From: Marinilabilia salmonicolor JCM 21150 | GTDB lineage: Bacteria; Bacteroidota; Bacteroidia; Bacteroidales; Marinilabiliaceae | Length of the DNA stretch: 64,000 bases | Direction of reading: 5' to 3' | Assembly: GCF_000259075.1 (NCBI RefSeq) | Contig: NZ_AJKI01000041.1 | Coordinates: forward strand, 1 to 64,000 | Shown here: piece by piece, positions 46,636 through 54,990 of the stretch | How the letters are laid out: the number at the start of each line of letters is the position of its first letter | How positions within the stretch are numbered: position 1 is the first letter of the stretch | Program-made: the position numbers and the translations under genes | Notes under the pieces: model-generated | What the model was told of the DNA's origin: nothing | Database searches by the model: none | What the model saw: the letters and a program-made list of their open reading frames with translations, nothing else

Positions 46636-47453
46636 AAAGCGGAATGACCTCCGACTTTATGAGTAATGAAACTATTGCAGGGTATTACGGCTTTGCTGCA
46701 GGCGCTGAGTTTTCCTCAGTTTTTTCGATGGTAAGCCTGGAGAGCATCCTTTTTTACATTGTGGCCTCCGCCATTTTTGTGGTTGAGTCTCTTTTCGATT
46801 TACTCAAAAGCGACGTTGACACCTCACTTGCGCAGCGGCTTGTACACAACCGGCAATGGTATGTCAATCTTGCAAGGGCTTTTCAGTTTGGAGACGGCAT
46901 CAATCCGGACACCGGAAACTACGACGAAACGGATGAAGCCAAACAAGTGGTGGACTATGCTGCAGTAGATGAAATAGCAGGACAGCTGTTTCTGAAGGTG
47001 GCTACCAGCGAGGGTGAGAATCTGGCCCCGCTTGATGCCTCGGAGCTGACCGCCTTTACCACCTACATCAATAAGGTAAAGGATGCGGGTGTGAAAATAA
47101 CCGTTATCAGTGATGCCGGTGATGACTTGAGACTGTCGGTTGATATCATGTATGATCCGATGGTGCTGGATGAAAACGGACTTTTACTTGAGGGCGGTGG
47201 GGAACCCGTCAAGGATACCATCATGTCGTTCATTAAGTCCCTGCCGTTTAACGGAGAGTTTCAGGTGGTTGCACTGGTGGATGCGCTCCAGGAAACCGAA
47301 GGTGTGGTAATTCCTACGGTGTTGAGTGCCGAAAGCAAGTATGCAGCCAACGACTGGCAAAACATCGATGCAAGGGTAAAACCCAATGCCGGGTATATGG
47401 TGATTGATGAAGCAAACCTAACAATAAACTACAGGCCTTATGATGTTGATTAA
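46611..47453 (+). CDS. Baseplate assembly protein J-like
   Basis: 280 aa. The conserved N-terminal hydrophobic helix (SILFYIVASAIFVVESLFDL), LVHNRQWYVNLARAFQFGDG and the later half (VKDTIMSFIKSLPFNGEFQV, ITVISDAGDDLRLSVDI) match the Bacteroidota version of the J/gp47 wedge protein. Its position before the gp48-like gene and the fibres supports this. Confidence 0.75.
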   Translation: MARTITEIKSGMTSDFMSNETIAGYYGFAAGAEFSSVFSMVSLESILFYIVASAIFVVESLFDLLKSDVDTSLAQRLVHNRQWYVNLARAFQFGDGINPDTGNYDETDEAKQVVDYAAVDEIAGQLFLKVATSEGENLAPLDASELTAFTTYINKVKDAGVKITVISDAGDDLRLSVDIMYDPMVLDENGLLLEGGGEPVKDTIMSFIKSLPFNGEFQVVALVDALQETEGVVIPTVLSAESKYAANDWQNIDARVKPNAGYMVIDEANLTINYRPYDVD

Positions 47454-47910
47454 CTGGAAATGGTTTGTTGTAAATCTACTTCCCATTAAGTTGAGAACCG
47501 GCAGTGTTTATGGTCTCATCAGCGCAATGGGCTCTGGAGTGATTCACATTTACAACACCCTGTTGAGCTACAATAACAATGTAACCTACAAGCTGGCCCA
47601 CACATCGCAGGTCTGGTCAATTGAAGATGCCCTAAACGACCGCTTCGACCCCCAACTACGCCGCATATACATACAGGATGCCGGGGGCGAAGTAGTAACA
47701 CTTATCCACCGCCGCTCCGATGAGGAGCCCGTGATAATACAGCCGCGAACAGATCCGGCCCTGCTCATACATAACCGCAGTGCTTACGACGGCGGCAACT
47801 TTGATTTTATAGTGAAAACCCCTTACACCTATTCACAGGGAGACATATATGCCATGAGGGCCCTGGTTGATTATTACAAACTGGCAGGTAAACGATACGA
47901 CATAAACTAA
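47440..47910 (+). CDS. Putative tail protein I / Mu gp48-like
   Basis: 156 aa, overlapping the J-like gene by 14 bp. MMLINWKWFVVNLLPIKLR, then a short hydrophobic helix and YKLAHTSQVWSIEDALNDRF with RRIYIQDAGGE. It has the size and place of gp48/gpI wedge proteins that hold the fibres. No diagnostic motif. Confidence 0.62.
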   Translation: MMLINWKWFVVNLLPIKLRTGSVYGLISAMGSGVIHIYNTLLSYNNNVTYKLAHTSQVWSIEDALNDRFDPQLRRIYIQDAGGEVVTLIHRRSDEEPVIIQPRTDPALLIHNRSAYDGGNFDFIVKTPYTYSQGDIYAMRALVDYYKLAGKRYDIN

Positions 47911-47916
47911 CGCGCT

Positions 47917-48639
47917 ATGAATAAAATAGTATTAGAAAACACAAGGGATGTCCCCTTGACAACCGACCTGCTTGCTTTTATGCAGGCATCTTATTCCGCA
48001 CTTGAGAAACTGGCCGCAATAGGTGGAGACAACTTCATTGTGAGTGGTTGCACCGTGTCCGGTTCAACAGCTACCTCCGGCTGGATGGTACTTAAAGGCA
48101 AACTGGTTCCATTCAAGGGCGGTTCCATCCAGACCAATGTGAGAATCATAACCACAGAAAATGTTTATCCTGTCGGTGCCGGTTCTGAAACCGAAATAGT
48201 TTATACAGCTGAGTTTGGAACTTCCTCCGACACTTCCGAAAATGTGCCTTGGGCGGATATAACCAGAGGGAAGGTAAACTCAAACATAGACAGGTTGGAT
48301 GCCCTTGAAAACTTGGAATGGGTGCAGTTGCCTTCAGTTTCAACTGCTGATTACACTGCTGACGCTTCTAATGCATATATTTCAAAAACGGCATCCGGAG
48401 AAATTAGGTTTAAAGGAACAATTGTTATAAATAGAGATGCTGCTGTTCCTCTGGTACAAGCTACAATCATCCCCGAGTCTTATAGACCCTCCGTAAATAA
48501 AATTGTTCCTTTGGTTCAAGGGACTGATGAGCTTGATATGGGCAATGCAGAGGCATTTATTAACCCTACGAGTGGTTCTTTAGTTGTAATGGGCGGTTCA
48601 TATACAATCCACCTTGATAATATCTCATATTACTTGTAA
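47917..48639 (+). CDS. Tail fibre protein
   Basis: 240 aa. The N-terminal part (VPLTTDLLAFMQASYSALEK, then VSGCTVSGSTATSGWMVLKG) is typical of Bacteroidota phage fibre/appendage proteins. The C-terminal third (TADASNAYISKTASGEIRFK) is beta-rich and its coding DNA is more AT-rich than the 5' part, consistent with domain swapping of the receptor-binding end. It ends at the next ATG. Confidence 0.68.
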   Translation: MNKIVLENTRDVPLTTDLLAFMQASYSALEKLAAIGGDNFIVSGCTVSGSTATSGWMVLKGKLVPFKGGSIQTNVRIITTENVYPVGAGSETEIVYTAEFGTSSDTSENVPWADITRGKVNSNIDRLDALENLEWVQLPSVSTADYTADASNAYISKTASGEIRFKGTIVINRDAAVPLVQATIIPESYRPSVNKIVPLVQGTDELDMGNAEAFINPTSGSLVVMGGSYTIHLDNISYYL

Positions 48640-49361
48640 TGGCCAAACAATCAATAAACACCATAAAGAACTGGTTCCGCACCGGCAGCAAACCTACTCA
48701 GGCGCAATTCTGGGACTGGCTGGATTCATTTTTTCATAAGGATGATAATATACCCAGTGCGCAGGTGGAGGGGTTGCAAACGCTGCTGGATGCAAAGATG
48801 GATAAGAAGGATGTAGTAGCCCCCGAACAGGTTGGGGAGTACGACCCTCAAAAGAATTACATATTTGACCCCGACTTAGCCGAATATGTAAGCTTTAGCA
48901 ACCCTGAAAGTGAAGACAAACAATTCCAGAAGGAAGGTTTCTACAGGCTTCTTGAGGATGCCCCTGCAGGGCAAAATCCGGAAACTCATCCCAGCCACTG
49001 GGCATACCAGGGCGGAACTATTGGGGATATTACAATTGAGGATGTGATTGGGCTGAGGGAGGAGTTGGATTGGTTGAGTGAGAATGCTGGGGGCGGATCC
49101 TCCCAGGAGCGCTTCTCCCTAATCGGCCACACCACCATCCCCACCGCCTTTGCTGAAGCCAGGCAAATAACAGCCGTACCCTCACACCTTAACCTCGACA
49201 CCGTTAAGCTCGTGAAAATATCAGACAGTTCAGAAATAGCAATACTCACCGCCTCCACACTCGAAGCAATGCCCATAGACGTAGCTGCGGGAGAGTACAA
49301 CTATCAGATAACTTACGAGAGCGGCAAAGAATCAGGAGTCTTACTCATAAATTACAAGTAG
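48639..49361 (+). CDS. Tail fibre-associated protein
   Basis: 240 aa. TIKNWFRTGSKPTQAQFWDW and LDSFFHKDDNIPSAQVEGLQ are a recurrent N-terminus of fibre-region proteins in Bacteroidota phages. A glycine hinge (ENAGGGSSQERFS) separates a C-terminal immunoglobulin-like region (ISDSSEIAILTASTLEAMPI). It overlaps the fibre stop by 1 bp. Exact role unknown. Confidence 0.65.
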   Translation: MAKQSINTIKNWFRTGSKPTQAQFWDWLDSFFHKDDNIPSAQVEGLQTLLDAKMDKKDVVAPEQVGEYDPQKNYIFDPDLAEYVSFSNPESEDKQFQKEGFYRLLEDAPAGQNPETHPSHWAYQGGTIGDITIEDVIGLREELDWLSENAGGGSSQERFSLIGHTTIPTAFAEARQITAVPSHLNLDTVKLVKISDSSEIAILTASTLEAMPIDVAAGEYNYQITYESGKESGVLLINYK

Positions 49362-49362
49362 C

Positions 49363-49614
49363 ATGATACAGGTAAAAGACAATATCTATTTCGACGAAAC
49401 AAAACCCTACAGCGAGCAATCGCCGGAGTTCCTCGAATACGCCCAAACCGTGTTTTCTCAAATCGACTTTACAGATATGAGAGATCTTAAAAGTGATAAT
49501 ACATGCACCTGGACAATTGAGCAGGACGGACTGCGCTTCACAGCAAAACGGGAATTCCTTAACCCCTCTTTGTACACAGTAAAAGAGCACATTTTTAACG
49601 TTGAAATATTGTAG
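49363..49614 (+). CDS. Small fibre-region protein, unknown
   Basis: 83 aa (MIQVKDNIYFDETKPYSEQS), starting 1 bp after the previous gene and 2 bp before the spike gene. Acidic and beta-prone; no family recognised. The tight spacing argues that it is real and translated with its neighbours. Confidence 0.62.
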   Translation: MIQVKDNIYFDETKPYSEQSPEFLEYAQTVFSQIDFTDMRDLKSDNTCTWTIEQDGLRFTAKREFLNPSLYTVKEHIFNVEIL

Positions 49615-49616
49615 AT

Positions 49617-51089
49617 ATGGCAGCTGGATATGTTACTAATTACGGGAATGTAGAAAATGACGGCCTTAGCTGGGATACGCCTAAGCGGAGTATTCAGAGT
49701 GCTATTGATGCGGGGTTATCTCCTATTAGCGGTGTGGGTTTTTTTTCTGAGGCTCTATCTTCTGGCCCAGTATCGACTACGATTGACTCGGTTGGATTTT
49801 TAGTTTTTGATGGTGGCAATAATTTATCATCTTTTATTGACGGGAGTTTTCAAGGTTTCAGAGGTTTTAGTAATATTAAAATAAGAAATTATTTAAAATT
49901 GAGGCAGAGTATTGGTTTTGAAGTAAATTGGATTTGGAATAATTGCATTATCTCTAATATAGAAAACCTTTCAATTTATAGGCCGCAATATGAGCCTCGA
50001 AATAAGCTCACTAATTGTTTGTTTTTTAATAACTCAATATCACATTTTGACATACTTGAGAATTGTACGGTTTATGGTGGAGAAGTGAATTTAAGGCAAT
50101 TTGGAGATTATAGATTTAAAAATTCAATCATATCGGAGTCGAATGTAATCATTAACCCGCTTTATACCGGTGATATGAAAATTGTTTATACTATCTTCCA
50201 CAACTGCACATTCAAATTCACCGGAGGCGACCAAGGAGCAGATGAAACAACTTTTACAGCCCCAGCAGGAGCCGACGACACCGAAAAACTCGAAGATCTA
50301 CGCGCACGGATGGCAGTAGTATATGGAGGCGTAGCAAGCCAATACCTGCAAAATTGCCGCTATCAAACTGATGGCGATTTGTTCATTGACCCTGCAAAAG
50401 AAAACTTCTACCTCGTGCCCGGATGCCAAGCTGCTCGAATGAGTTACGAAGCTGGCTATATAGGCAAATACCCGGAGGGTTCACTGGCCGATTTTGCAGG
50501 CGACTTTGTGAGCTATACCAATATCGACGCATCCGGCAATATCATCGACCAAACCGTTGATGCCACCGCCGAAACCGATATTGTTGACCTTCTTAAATTG
50601 CGTCATATCAACAGCCTCGAAGCACTTGGACAACGTGCTACCCGTAACGGTAATGCCGTAAATGTCGATGCCGATTTAGGCCCCGCCATCAATCCTGGAA
50701 CCGCGCTCACTGATGGCAAAACTTACATAGTTCGCGATGAAGCCATTTCACAAACGGCATCAGGTAAAACGCGCGATGTGGGAGAAACATTTATTGCCAC
50801 CACCGCCGATGGTCTCGATTTTACAAGCGCCACCGGTTACGTTCAGGAAATTTACCTCGATAAGCCACGTTCAATAGAGTTGAAGGTTTCAAAAACAGAC
50901 CCAACCCTCGCAAATGCCGTGTGGCTAAAAATGGACTTGTACGCCGAGCCTCGCATTAATTACGATGTCAACGGCGTTCCCCAATACGGCAACTTAGACC
51001 CCAATTACGACGAAGCTACCAGCGAGCGCCTTTTTATCCGCTACTGGAAAGCACGAGTCACAATCCAGGCTAAAAACTTACCAGCATAA
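49617..51089 (+). CDS. Tail spike-like beta-helix protein with mosaic composition
   Basis: 490 aa. The N-terminus (GYVTNYGNVENDGLSWDTPK) and repeats of short beta turns (NCIISNIENLSIYR, NCLFFNNSISHFDILENCTV, FKNSIISESNVIINPLY) suggest a right-handed parallel beta-helix. Bases about 49737-50190, coding this helix, are clearly more AT-rich than the flanks, pointing to recent exchange of the receptor-binding or glycan-degrading part. The C-terminal half (LKLRHINSLEALGQRATRNG) is more conserved-looking. No catalytic motif identified. Confidence 0.68.
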   Translation: MAAGYVTNYGNVENDGLSWDTPKRSIQSAIDAGLSPISGVGFFSEALSSGPVSTTIDSVGFLVFDGGNNLSSFIDGSFQGFRGFSNIKIRNYLKLRQSIGFEVNWIWNNCIISNIENLSIYRPQYEPRNKLTNCLFFNNSISHFDILENCTVYGGEVNLRQFGDYRFKNSIISESNVIINPLYTGDMKIVYTIFHNCTFKFTGGDQGADETTFTAPAGADDTEKLEDLRARMAVVYGGVASQYLQNCRYQTDGDLFIDPAKENFYLVPGCQAARMSYEAGYIGKYPEGSLADFAGDFVSYTNIDASGNIIDQTVDATAETDIVDLLKLRHINSLEALGQRATRNGNAVNVDADLGPAINPGTALTDGKTYIVRDEAISQTASGKTRDVGETFIATTADGLDFTSATGYVQEIYLDKPRSIELKVSKTDPTLANAVWLKMDLYAEPRINYDVNGVPQYGNLDPNYDEATSERLFIRYWKARVTIQAKNLPA

Positions 51090-51092
51090 TTC

Positions 51093-51311
51093 ATGGCAGA
51101 CGAAAGCACATATAAAGGACAAGTATTGAGCATCGCCCCCGAAAAGGAGCAGTTTTTCGAAAACGAAGAATCAAACCTCAAGGGGGTTGAACTTGGACTT
51201 AACGGCGATGCCGAAAACCTGTTCCCGGATGATAGCCGCATGTGCGGCATTTGTCTTGGAATGGGGGAGGTTGTGCCGTTTATTAGTCATTCGTCAAAGT
51301 TCAGTTTGTAG
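51093..51311 (+). CDS. Small protein at the end of the tail operon
   Basis: 72 aa (MADESTYKGQVLSIAPEKEQ), acidic, containing DDSRMCGICLGMGE with a CxxC pair. Starts 3 bp after the spike stop. No family recognised. It is the last gene before the terminator region. Confidence 0.55.
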   Translation: MADESTYKGQVLSIAPEKEQFFENEESNLKGVELGLNGDAENLFPDDSRMCGICLGMGEVVPFISHSSKFSL

Positions 51312-51323
51312 AAATATTTCTAA

Positions 51324-51440
51324 GGGGGATAAAGAGCCCCCGACTCTGTTAGTAGCTCTCTGACCTTCTACTAACAATAAAGGTGCATGCACACCACGCC
51401 GGAGGCAAATGTCTTCGGTCGGTGTGCATGCACCTTTTTT
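51324..51440 (+). terminator. Triple-hairpin terminator of the rightward late operon
   Basis: Three stems follow one another: GGGGG/CCCCC (51324-51328, 51337-51341), GTTAGTAG/CTACTAAC (51348-51355, 51368-51375), and a perfect 16-bp stem AAGGTGCATGCACACC/GGTGTGCATGCACCTT (51380-51395, 51421-51436) ending in a T-run to 51440. The last is an exceptionally strong intrinsic terminator; the first two may be part of a structured 3' end. Confidence 0.88.
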
Positions 51441-51491
51441 ATGCAGTAAATGTCAGAGAGATTGCAAATATAAATAAAAATTATTGTTGAA

Positions 51492-51623
51492 ATGGATAAA
51501 ACATTTAAGTACAAAGAACAGCACGCCGTAGTACTCAAGTGCAGCTCAGAAAAGGAGCAAAAGGAGATTTTCGAGAAACTAAAGAAAATGGGATTTAAAC
51601 ACTTAAAGCTAGTATCAGTATGA
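51492..51623 (+). CDS. 43-residue basic protein, unknown
   Basis: ATG 51492 to TGA 51623 encodes MDKTFKYKEQHAVVLKCSSE and a basic helical end (EIFEKLKKMGFKHLKLVSV). It overlaps the ATPase gene by 4 bp (ATGA), which supports translation. No family recognised. Confidence 0.5.
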   Translation: MDKTFKYKEQHAVVLKCSSEKEQKEIFEKLKKMGFKHLKLVSV

Positions 51624-52116
51624 GAATTGAGGTAAAACACAGCTGCAATAACTTTGACAGCTTTAGAGCCAATAAGGTTAAAAGCCTTTTTAACCCTGAG
51701 TACGGCCACACATGGGAGCATGTGGCCGATATCCCGATTGAGGAAGATTTTCAAATTGGCCTAATAGTTGGGCCGTCGGGTTCCGGGAAAACGAGTATAG
51801 GTCAAAGGTCATGGCCCAATGTGCCAATACATGACCTTTACAAAGGCTGGGATAACAACAGGCCCATTATTGACTGTATTGCTCCGGAAGGGGATTTTAA
51901 AAAGGTAACCGGTGCGCTCGCGGCGGTTGGACTTGGAGATGTGCCCGCGTGGCTAAGGCCGTTTAAGGTGCTAAGCAACGGCGAGCAATTCAGAGCCGGA
52001 CTTGCCAGGCTGATTGTTGACCCTCCGGAGCGGAAGACAGGCTTGAGAGAGATAAGGAGTTTATGCCGTTTGTGGCCACTATAAAGAGAATAAAAAATTA
52101 TACGGCCTATGAGTAA
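51620..52116 (+). pseudogene. Truncated ABC-type ATPase
   Basis: The frame starts at 51620 and shows a P-loop (IGLIVGPSGSGKTSIGQ) and an ABC signature (FKVLSNGEQFRAGLARLIVD) but stops at 52084, directly where the Walker B Asp/Glu and the D- and H-loops should follow. A different frame stays open from about 52032 to TAA 52114-52116 and reads like a genuine protein end (RDKEFMPFVATIKRIKNY). The simplest explanation is an internal deletion joining the 5' part of the ATPase gene to the 3' part of the same or another gene out of frame. The product cannot be a working ABC ATPase. Confidence 0.72.
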
Positions 52117-52120
52117 GTAA

Positions 52121-52240
52121 AAAAGCCCCCAACGCTTCATTTTGGTTATCTGCTACAACAACACAAAAAATGCGAATATCGCACACGTCGAGGGCTTAAA
52201 TACCTTGTTTGTGTGATATCCGCATTCATATTGTTGTAGC
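52121..52240. repeat. Long imperfect inverted repeat before the Dam gene
   Basis: GCTACAACAA (52152-52161) pairs with TTGTTGTAGC (52231-52240), followed inward by ATGCG/CGCAT, ATATC/GATAT and CACA/TGTG. The loop contains CGTCGAGGGCTT (52186-52197), which can pair with AAGCCCCCAACG upstream (52123-52134), giving a possible pseudoknot. On the minus strand that outer pairing is followed by a T-run and could also act as a terminator. The element lies 29 bp before the methylase start. Confidence 0.65.
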
Positions 52241-52268
52241 AATACAAACTTAATAAAATTTGACTAAA

Positions 52269-53063
52269 ATGAGTGAAAAATTGAACATGAAAACGCCGGT
52301 TACTTATTACGGCGGTAAACAACAGATGGCAAAACACATACTGCCTTTAATCCCTGAACACAACCTTTATTGTGAGCCGTTTTGTGGAGGTGCAGCAATA
52401 TTTTTTGCCAAAGAAAAGAGTAATGTAGAGGTACTTAACGACACCAACCGGGAGTTAATCAACTTTTACCGAGTCGTTCAAAATGAGTTCCCGGCCCTTG
52501 AAAAGGAAATTCAAATAAGCCTCCACAGCCGCGACTTGCATCGTAGAGCCTATGTCATTTACAACAATCCTGACATGTTCCCTGAGTTAAAGCGCGCCTG
52601 GGCATTGTGGATGCTAAGCGCTCAAGGTTTCGCCGGAAAGCTGGACGGGACATGGGGATATGATGTAAAGAGAAATACAACCTCAAAGAAGATAGACAAT
52701 AAACGCAATGACTTCTCTGTTGACCTTGCTATTAAGCTTCAAAACGTGCAGCTTGAGTGTGCCGATGCTTTGTATATTATGCATGCTCGTGACCGGGAGG
52801 ATAGTTTCTTTTACGTTGACCCACCTTATTACAATAGCAATATGGGTCATTATGACGGATACTCAATTAATGATTATGAGGAGTTGTTGCAGACACTTGC
52901 TAATCTTAAAGGAAAGTTTTTGCTGTCCAGTTACCCAAGTCCAATATTAACGCAATACACCAAAAAGTATGGCTGGAAAACTAAGTCGTTTGATTCCAAA
53001 GTTAGCGTAAATGGCAAGGCTAAGCGCAAGACTAAGACTGAGGTGCTTACTATGAATTATTAA
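52269..53063 (+). CDS. DNA adenine N6-methyltransferase (D12 class, Dam-like)
   Basis: 264 aa from ATG 52269. Motifs of D12-class methylases: PVTYYGGKQQMAKHILPLIP, the SAM-binding EPFCGGAAIFF, VEVLNDTNRELINFYR and the catalytic DPPY in FFYVDPPYYNS. Most relatives methylate GATC or related sites. It may protect phage DNA from host restriction or regulate phage genes. It stands alone between two terminator-like structures, so it likely has its own promoter. Confidence 0.93.
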   Translation: MSEKLNMKTPVTYYGGKQQMAKHILPLIPEHNLYCEPFCGGAAIFFAKEKSNVEVLNDTNRELINFYRVVQNEFPALEKEIQISLHSRDLHRRAYVIYNNPDMFPELKRAWALWMLSAQGFAGKLDGTWGYDVKRNTTSKKIDNKRNDFSVDLAIKLQNVQLECADALYIMHARDREDSFFYVDPPYYNSNMGHYDGYSINDYEELLQTLANLKGKFLLSSYPSPILTQYTKKYGWKTKSFDSKVSVNGKAKRKTKTEVLTMNY

Positions 53064-53094
53064 AAAAGGCTGCCCGGTTTGGGCAGCCTTTTTT
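53062..53094. terminator. Bidirectional terminator between Dam and the leftward early operon
   Basis: AAAAAAGGCTGCCC (53062-53075) and GGGCAGCCTTTTTT (53081-53094) form a perfect 14-bp stem with a GGTTT loop and U-tracts in both directions. It ends both the rightward methylase transcript and the leftward early operon. Confidence 0.93.
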
Positions 53095-53114
53095 ATATTT
53101 AAACACCGTTTAAA

Positions 53115-53723
53115 TTACAACTCAATAAACCTGTCAATGGTATTGCCGGCAGTGGTTTCAAAGCCTTTAAGCGGTACCGCGATGGATTGGCCCGATTGAT
53201 TCTCCAGGATAAAAGAAGGAATGATTTCACCGCCATGATTTACCAAGTCGAGTTTCCTGCAGGTGAAAGTGTCGTTCCTGGTGAAAGTTTGTTTTGTTCC
53301 GGAGTTTAGTTCCAGGTAGTCTTGCTCCAGTTTTAGTTTAAACGATTTTCCTGAGTAAAGTTGCTGCTGCTTTTCAAAAAAACCATTAACCAGAAATGGC
53401 GGGTTTTCCATGTTTCGGCCGGTTAGCCTGTAGAAAATTGTCTCCGGGCCGGTTAGCTTCACCCAAATTTGTAGGCGGTCTTCATCCCTGGTGGCATCAG
53501 CGAAGGTAAAACCCTTATTCACCAGGGAGGGATCATTTATTCTTGCACCTCTGTCTTGAGAGGAATAAAGTTCATTCACCTCTACGATCCGGACGGTCTG
53601 CCCTATTAATGCGCTGATGTTTTTATCCGGAATGTTCTGTAAGCTGTCGTATTGAGCCGGGGCCTGTGCCAACAGGCTTAAAGATGCAGTAAATGCAGTT
53701 AGGAAAAGAGTAAGTTTTTTCAT
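53115..53723 (-). CDS. Secreted protein of unknown function, candidate lysogenic-conversion (moron) gene
   Basis: 202 aa with a clear signal peptide (LFLTAFTASLSLLAQAPAQ). The mature part is beta-rich (IGQTVRIVEVNELYSSQDRG, SFKLKLEQDYLELNSGTKQT). No family recognised. It is the last gene of the leftward operon. Export of a phage-encoded protein that is not a lysis gene suggests an effect on the lysogen surface, such as superinfection exclusion, but this is inference. Confidence 0.65.
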   Translation of the reverse strand: MKKLTLFLTAFTASLSLLAQAPAQYDSLQNIPDKNISALIGQTVRIVEVNELYSSQDRGARINDPSLVNKGFTFADATRDEDRLQIWVKLTGPETIFYRLTGRNMENPPFLVNGFFEKQQQLYSGKSFKLKLEQDYLELNSGTKQTFTRNDTFTCRKLDLVNHGGEIIPSFILENQSGQSIAVPLKGFETTAGNTIDRFIEL

Positions 53724-53822
53724 TTTTCTATGTGTTTGGTATATACAAAATTAAAAAGCCTGCCGGATTATCCAACAGGCTTGCTATTTATTCTTTTCAT
53801 CCATGCTGTTTGGATAAGTGGT

Positions 53823-53927
53823 TCAGAACTCGTACCAGGCGGCCCAAACAATTAGGCCAATGAACACGGCCACAACTATTAGAACCATGCCCATTTCGAT
53901 TAGTGTTTTAAAGTCCGTTCTTTTCAT
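53823..53927 (-). CDS. 34-residue membrane peptide
   Basis: Start at 53927 (MKRTDFKTLIEMGMVLIVVA...) with one strong membrane helix and end WAAWYEF. It overlaps the upstream gene by 20 bp. Typical of tiny phage membrane proteins; function unknown. Confidence 0.5.
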   Translation of the reverse strand: MKRTDFKTLIEMGMVLIVVAVFIGLIVWAAWYEF

Positions 53928-54102
53928 CTTTAGTCATTTTTCGAAGTTTACTCTCAAGCATTTTAATTACCGTAGCCCGGTTCTTGTTGTTCTTTTCATA
54001 GGCTATCTCGTTTCTTAACCTTTGTGGAGGAATCTCATTTGGGAGTTGCAGCGTGACTCGAATATCTTCTACGCTGCCTAAGTTTACAATGTGTGGTACC
54101 AT
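53908..54102 (-). CDS. Small basic early protein, unknown
   Basis: 64 aa (MVPHIVNLGSVEDIRVTLQL) with a basic helical C-terminal half (RATVIKMLESKLRKMTKDEK). The next upstream gene ends 1 bp before its start, so it lies within the early operon. It looks like a small DNA-binding protein, but no family is recognised. Confidence 0.55.
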   Translation of the reverse strand: MVPHIVNLGSVEDIRVTLQLPNEIPPQRLRNEIAYEKNNKNRATVIKMLESKLRKMTKDEKNGL

Positions 54103-54103
54103 A

Positions 54104-54334
54104 TTAGTTGGCTTTTTGGCTCTGCTTCTTAAAGAAGTCGTTAACCTGGTTAAACATATCGTCGAGCGCAGTTACTCCCTGTTCCAGTTGCATGTCTGCG
54201 ACATCATCGATTCCGCTGATAAAGGCGCGTTTTGTTTCCTGCTTTTGAACGGGGTGCATTTGCTCCTCTTTCAAATTCATCTTCTCTAGGTAAAGACTGT
54301 ACTGGTATTCGATGTTGAATTTTGTGGTGTCCAT
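54104..54334 (-). CDS. Small acidic early protein, unknown
   Basis: 76 aa (MDTTKFNIEYQYSLYLEKMN), with an amphipathic C-terminal helix (GVTALDDMFNQVNDFFKKQS). The spacing of 1-2 bp to both neighbours supports it. Function unknown. Confidence 0.55.
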   Translation of the reverse strand: MDTTKFNIEYQYSLYLEKMNLKEEQMHPVQKQETKRAFISGIDDVADMQLEQGVTALDDMFNQVNDFFKKQSQKAN

Positions 54335-54336
54335 GA

Positions 54337-54969
54337 TTAGTGTTTTTTAATATGGTGACATACTCCGTTTTCGTCTGGCTGTTGCCATTCTCTGTTTTTA
54401 TTGACTTCCAGCTTTTGAAATGCGGCAAAAATGAGTTTTTCTGCTGAAAAGCCTATATGGTAGGCCGAATCAAGCAGCAACATGAGGCAATCAGCATACT
54501 CTTCATTTGCCTCTTTTAGCAGCTTTCCGTCCGGCTTGCTGGCTTCATAGGCAGTTACCACCTCCAGGAGTTCTGTTACCTCCTCTTTAAGGTGGTGGAT
54601 TATTGCCGGATTCCGCTGGGCGTTTCCAAAGGTCTTATCTGACCAGCTTGCCACCTCAAACATTAAGTTTTGAAGTGCCCGCGTTTGAGACTTTGTAAAA
54701 GGCGGTTCCACGGGGCCACTTACAACGACCCCGTTTTTTATGTAAGTTGTCTCAAACCTTTCAAAAATAGATTTTGAATTGACTTCCTCATGCGTTATGA
54801 GGTATTTTATAGCCAACTCAATCTCATTAACTTCCTTTTGAGTTCTGGCTTTGGCCTTTTCAATGATGTTTTTGTAGTGCGGCCCATCCACGTGGGTTCC
54901 GCTGATACCTTCGAGGTTTGCCTTTTTCTCCTCAAGGTGTTCTGTTAATAATACTATAGCTGTTTCCAT
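54337..54969 (-). CDS. DUF550-like (dATP/dGTP pyrophosphohydrolase-related) protein
   Basis: 210 aa. The C-terminal half matches MazG-like DUF550: WSDKTFGNAQRNPAIIHHLK, EEVTELLEV and EANEEYADCLMLLLDSAYHI, containing the acidic metal-binding cluster; KLEVNKNREWQ ends it. The N-terminal half is a helical region (HLEEKKANLEGISGTHVDG) without a known family. It may cleanse the nucleotide pool. The leader holds TTTAAACACCATTTAAAC, a perfect copy of the repeat. Confidence 0.75.
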   Translation of the reverse strand: METAIVLLTEHLEEKKANLEGISGTHVDGPHYKNIIEKAKARTQKEVNEIELAIKYLITHEEVNSKSIFERFETTYIKNGVVVSGPVEPPFTKSQTRALQNLMFEVASWSDKTFGNAQRNPAIIHHLKEEVTELLEVVTAYEASKPDGKLLKEANEEYADCLMLLLDSAYHIGFSAEKLIFAAFQKLEVNKNREWQQPDENGVCHHIKKH

Positions 54970-54990
54970 TTGATGTGGTTTAAATGGTGT

